Both the position numbers and the translations under genes were made by a program. From assembly GCA_017545325.1 (NCBI GenBank), contig JAFWOX010000010.1, positions 1-39,020 of the forward strand: DNA of 39,020 bases, given 5' to 3'. Position 1 is the first letter of the stretch; the number at the start of each line of letters is the position of its first letter. Source of the stretch: Oscillospiraceae bacterium. GTDB lineage: Bacteria > Bacillota_A > Clostridia > Oscillospirales > Oscillospiraceae. A model generated the notes under the pieces. The model was not told the origin of the DNA. It did not search any database and was given only the letters and a program-made list of their open reading frames with translations. Shown in pieces: positions 38,858-39,020 of this stretch.

Positions 38858-39020
38858 CCCTGGCTTCCCCGGGGGGGAAGCTGTCAGCCGCCGTCTCCCG
38901 CAAGGCGGATGACTGATGAGGGCTGGCCCGCATGGCGGGCGCTGGCGCGGAGCGCCAGAAGGAGCGTAACGATTTGCACCCTGGCTTCCTCCAGGGGAAA
39001 GATGAATACTCCCGAATGAA
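38858..39020. repeat. Palindromic repeat unit, apparently tandem and cut by the window edge
   Basis: CCCTGGCTTCC occurs at 38858-38868 and again at 38979-38989, 121 bases apart. Between them lie CTTCCCC/GGGGAAG and CTGGCGC-GGA-GCGCCAG (38942-38958) hairpins; ACTGATGAGGG at 38911-38921 follows. The second copy starts CCCTGG-N6-CCAGGG. The pattern of GGCTTCCCC and CTGATGAGGG resembles dispersed repeats of gut Clostridia (from memory). The second unit runs off the edge. Confidence 0.5.

Overview
The window reads as chromosomal DNA of a GC-rich, anaerobic gut-type Clostridia (Bacillota), most like the Oscillospiraceae and relatives. The grounds are Gram-positive style ribosome binding sites (AAGGAGG), TTG and GTG starts, a DnaD-plus-helicase-loader pair, a clostridial Ogg glycosylase, FliB-like and YczE-like proteins, and many genes joined by 4-base ATGA overlaps. 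Most genes sit in short operons separated by strong hairpins. Promoters match a housekeeping sigma consensus with exactly 17-base spacers unusually often. The placement is inference from gene content; no rRNA is present.

Layout. 1-480: tail of an unknown gene, a hairpin, a MITE-like palindromic repeat and a terminator. 479-3424: SAM methyltransferase, then the DnaD/DnaC replication-restart pair. 3472-6714 (minus): an ECF sigma with a membrane partner, and a YczE-type membrane/cytidylate-kinase-like fusion. 6768-9738 (minus): PHP phosphoesterase, HSL-type esterase, SGNH hydrolase and YgjP-type metallopeptidase. 9831-12723: zinc-ribbon/LRR protein and an Old Yellow Enzyme-type Fe-S flavoenzyme. 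12789-19484: an oxidative half-TCA cluster (2-oxoglutarate/glutamate supply), with citrate synthase divergent from an operon of aconitase-like hydratase, isocitrate dehydrogenase, a ThyA-like protein and a DMT exporter. 19542-22045: Na+/proline symporter divergent from a LysR regulator with repeated operator-like motifs between them. 22135-26212: RlmI-type methyltransferase, divergent from a degenerate phosphoglucose-isomerase-like gene coupled to a FliB-like gene. 26273-29110 (minus): Na+/phosphate symporter and ApbE. 29246-31760 (minus): Ogg, Crp/Fnr regulator, zinc-ribbon protein and 4Fe-4S protein. 31873-32631: GNAT. 32632-34613: a lower-GC island with hairpin arrays and a second ECF sigma pair, ending at tRNA-Leu(UAG). 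34722-36092: promoter, structured leader and rsgA. 36177-38329: MFS transporter divergent from a formate/nitrite channel. 38390-39020: non-coding, repeat-rich.

How the parts fit. The citrate synthase cluster makes a complete route from oxaloacetate and acetyl-CoA to 2-oxoglutarate, provided the atypical hydratase acts as the aconitase. The Crp/Fnr gene is followed by a Fe-S/zinc-ribbon operon whose promoter carries a dyad centred at -41.5, the place for a class II activator. The second ECF pair lies between a complete tRNA-Leu and a 15-base copy of its 3' end, as expected of an integrated or eroded mobile element.

The least-described features are the PGI-like/FliB-like couple, the ThyA-like gene in the TCA operon, the membrane/kinase fusion with an altered P-loop, the tRNA-bounded ECF island, and the rsgA leader with its own uORF and terminator. 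All calls come from reading the sequence; no database search was possible.
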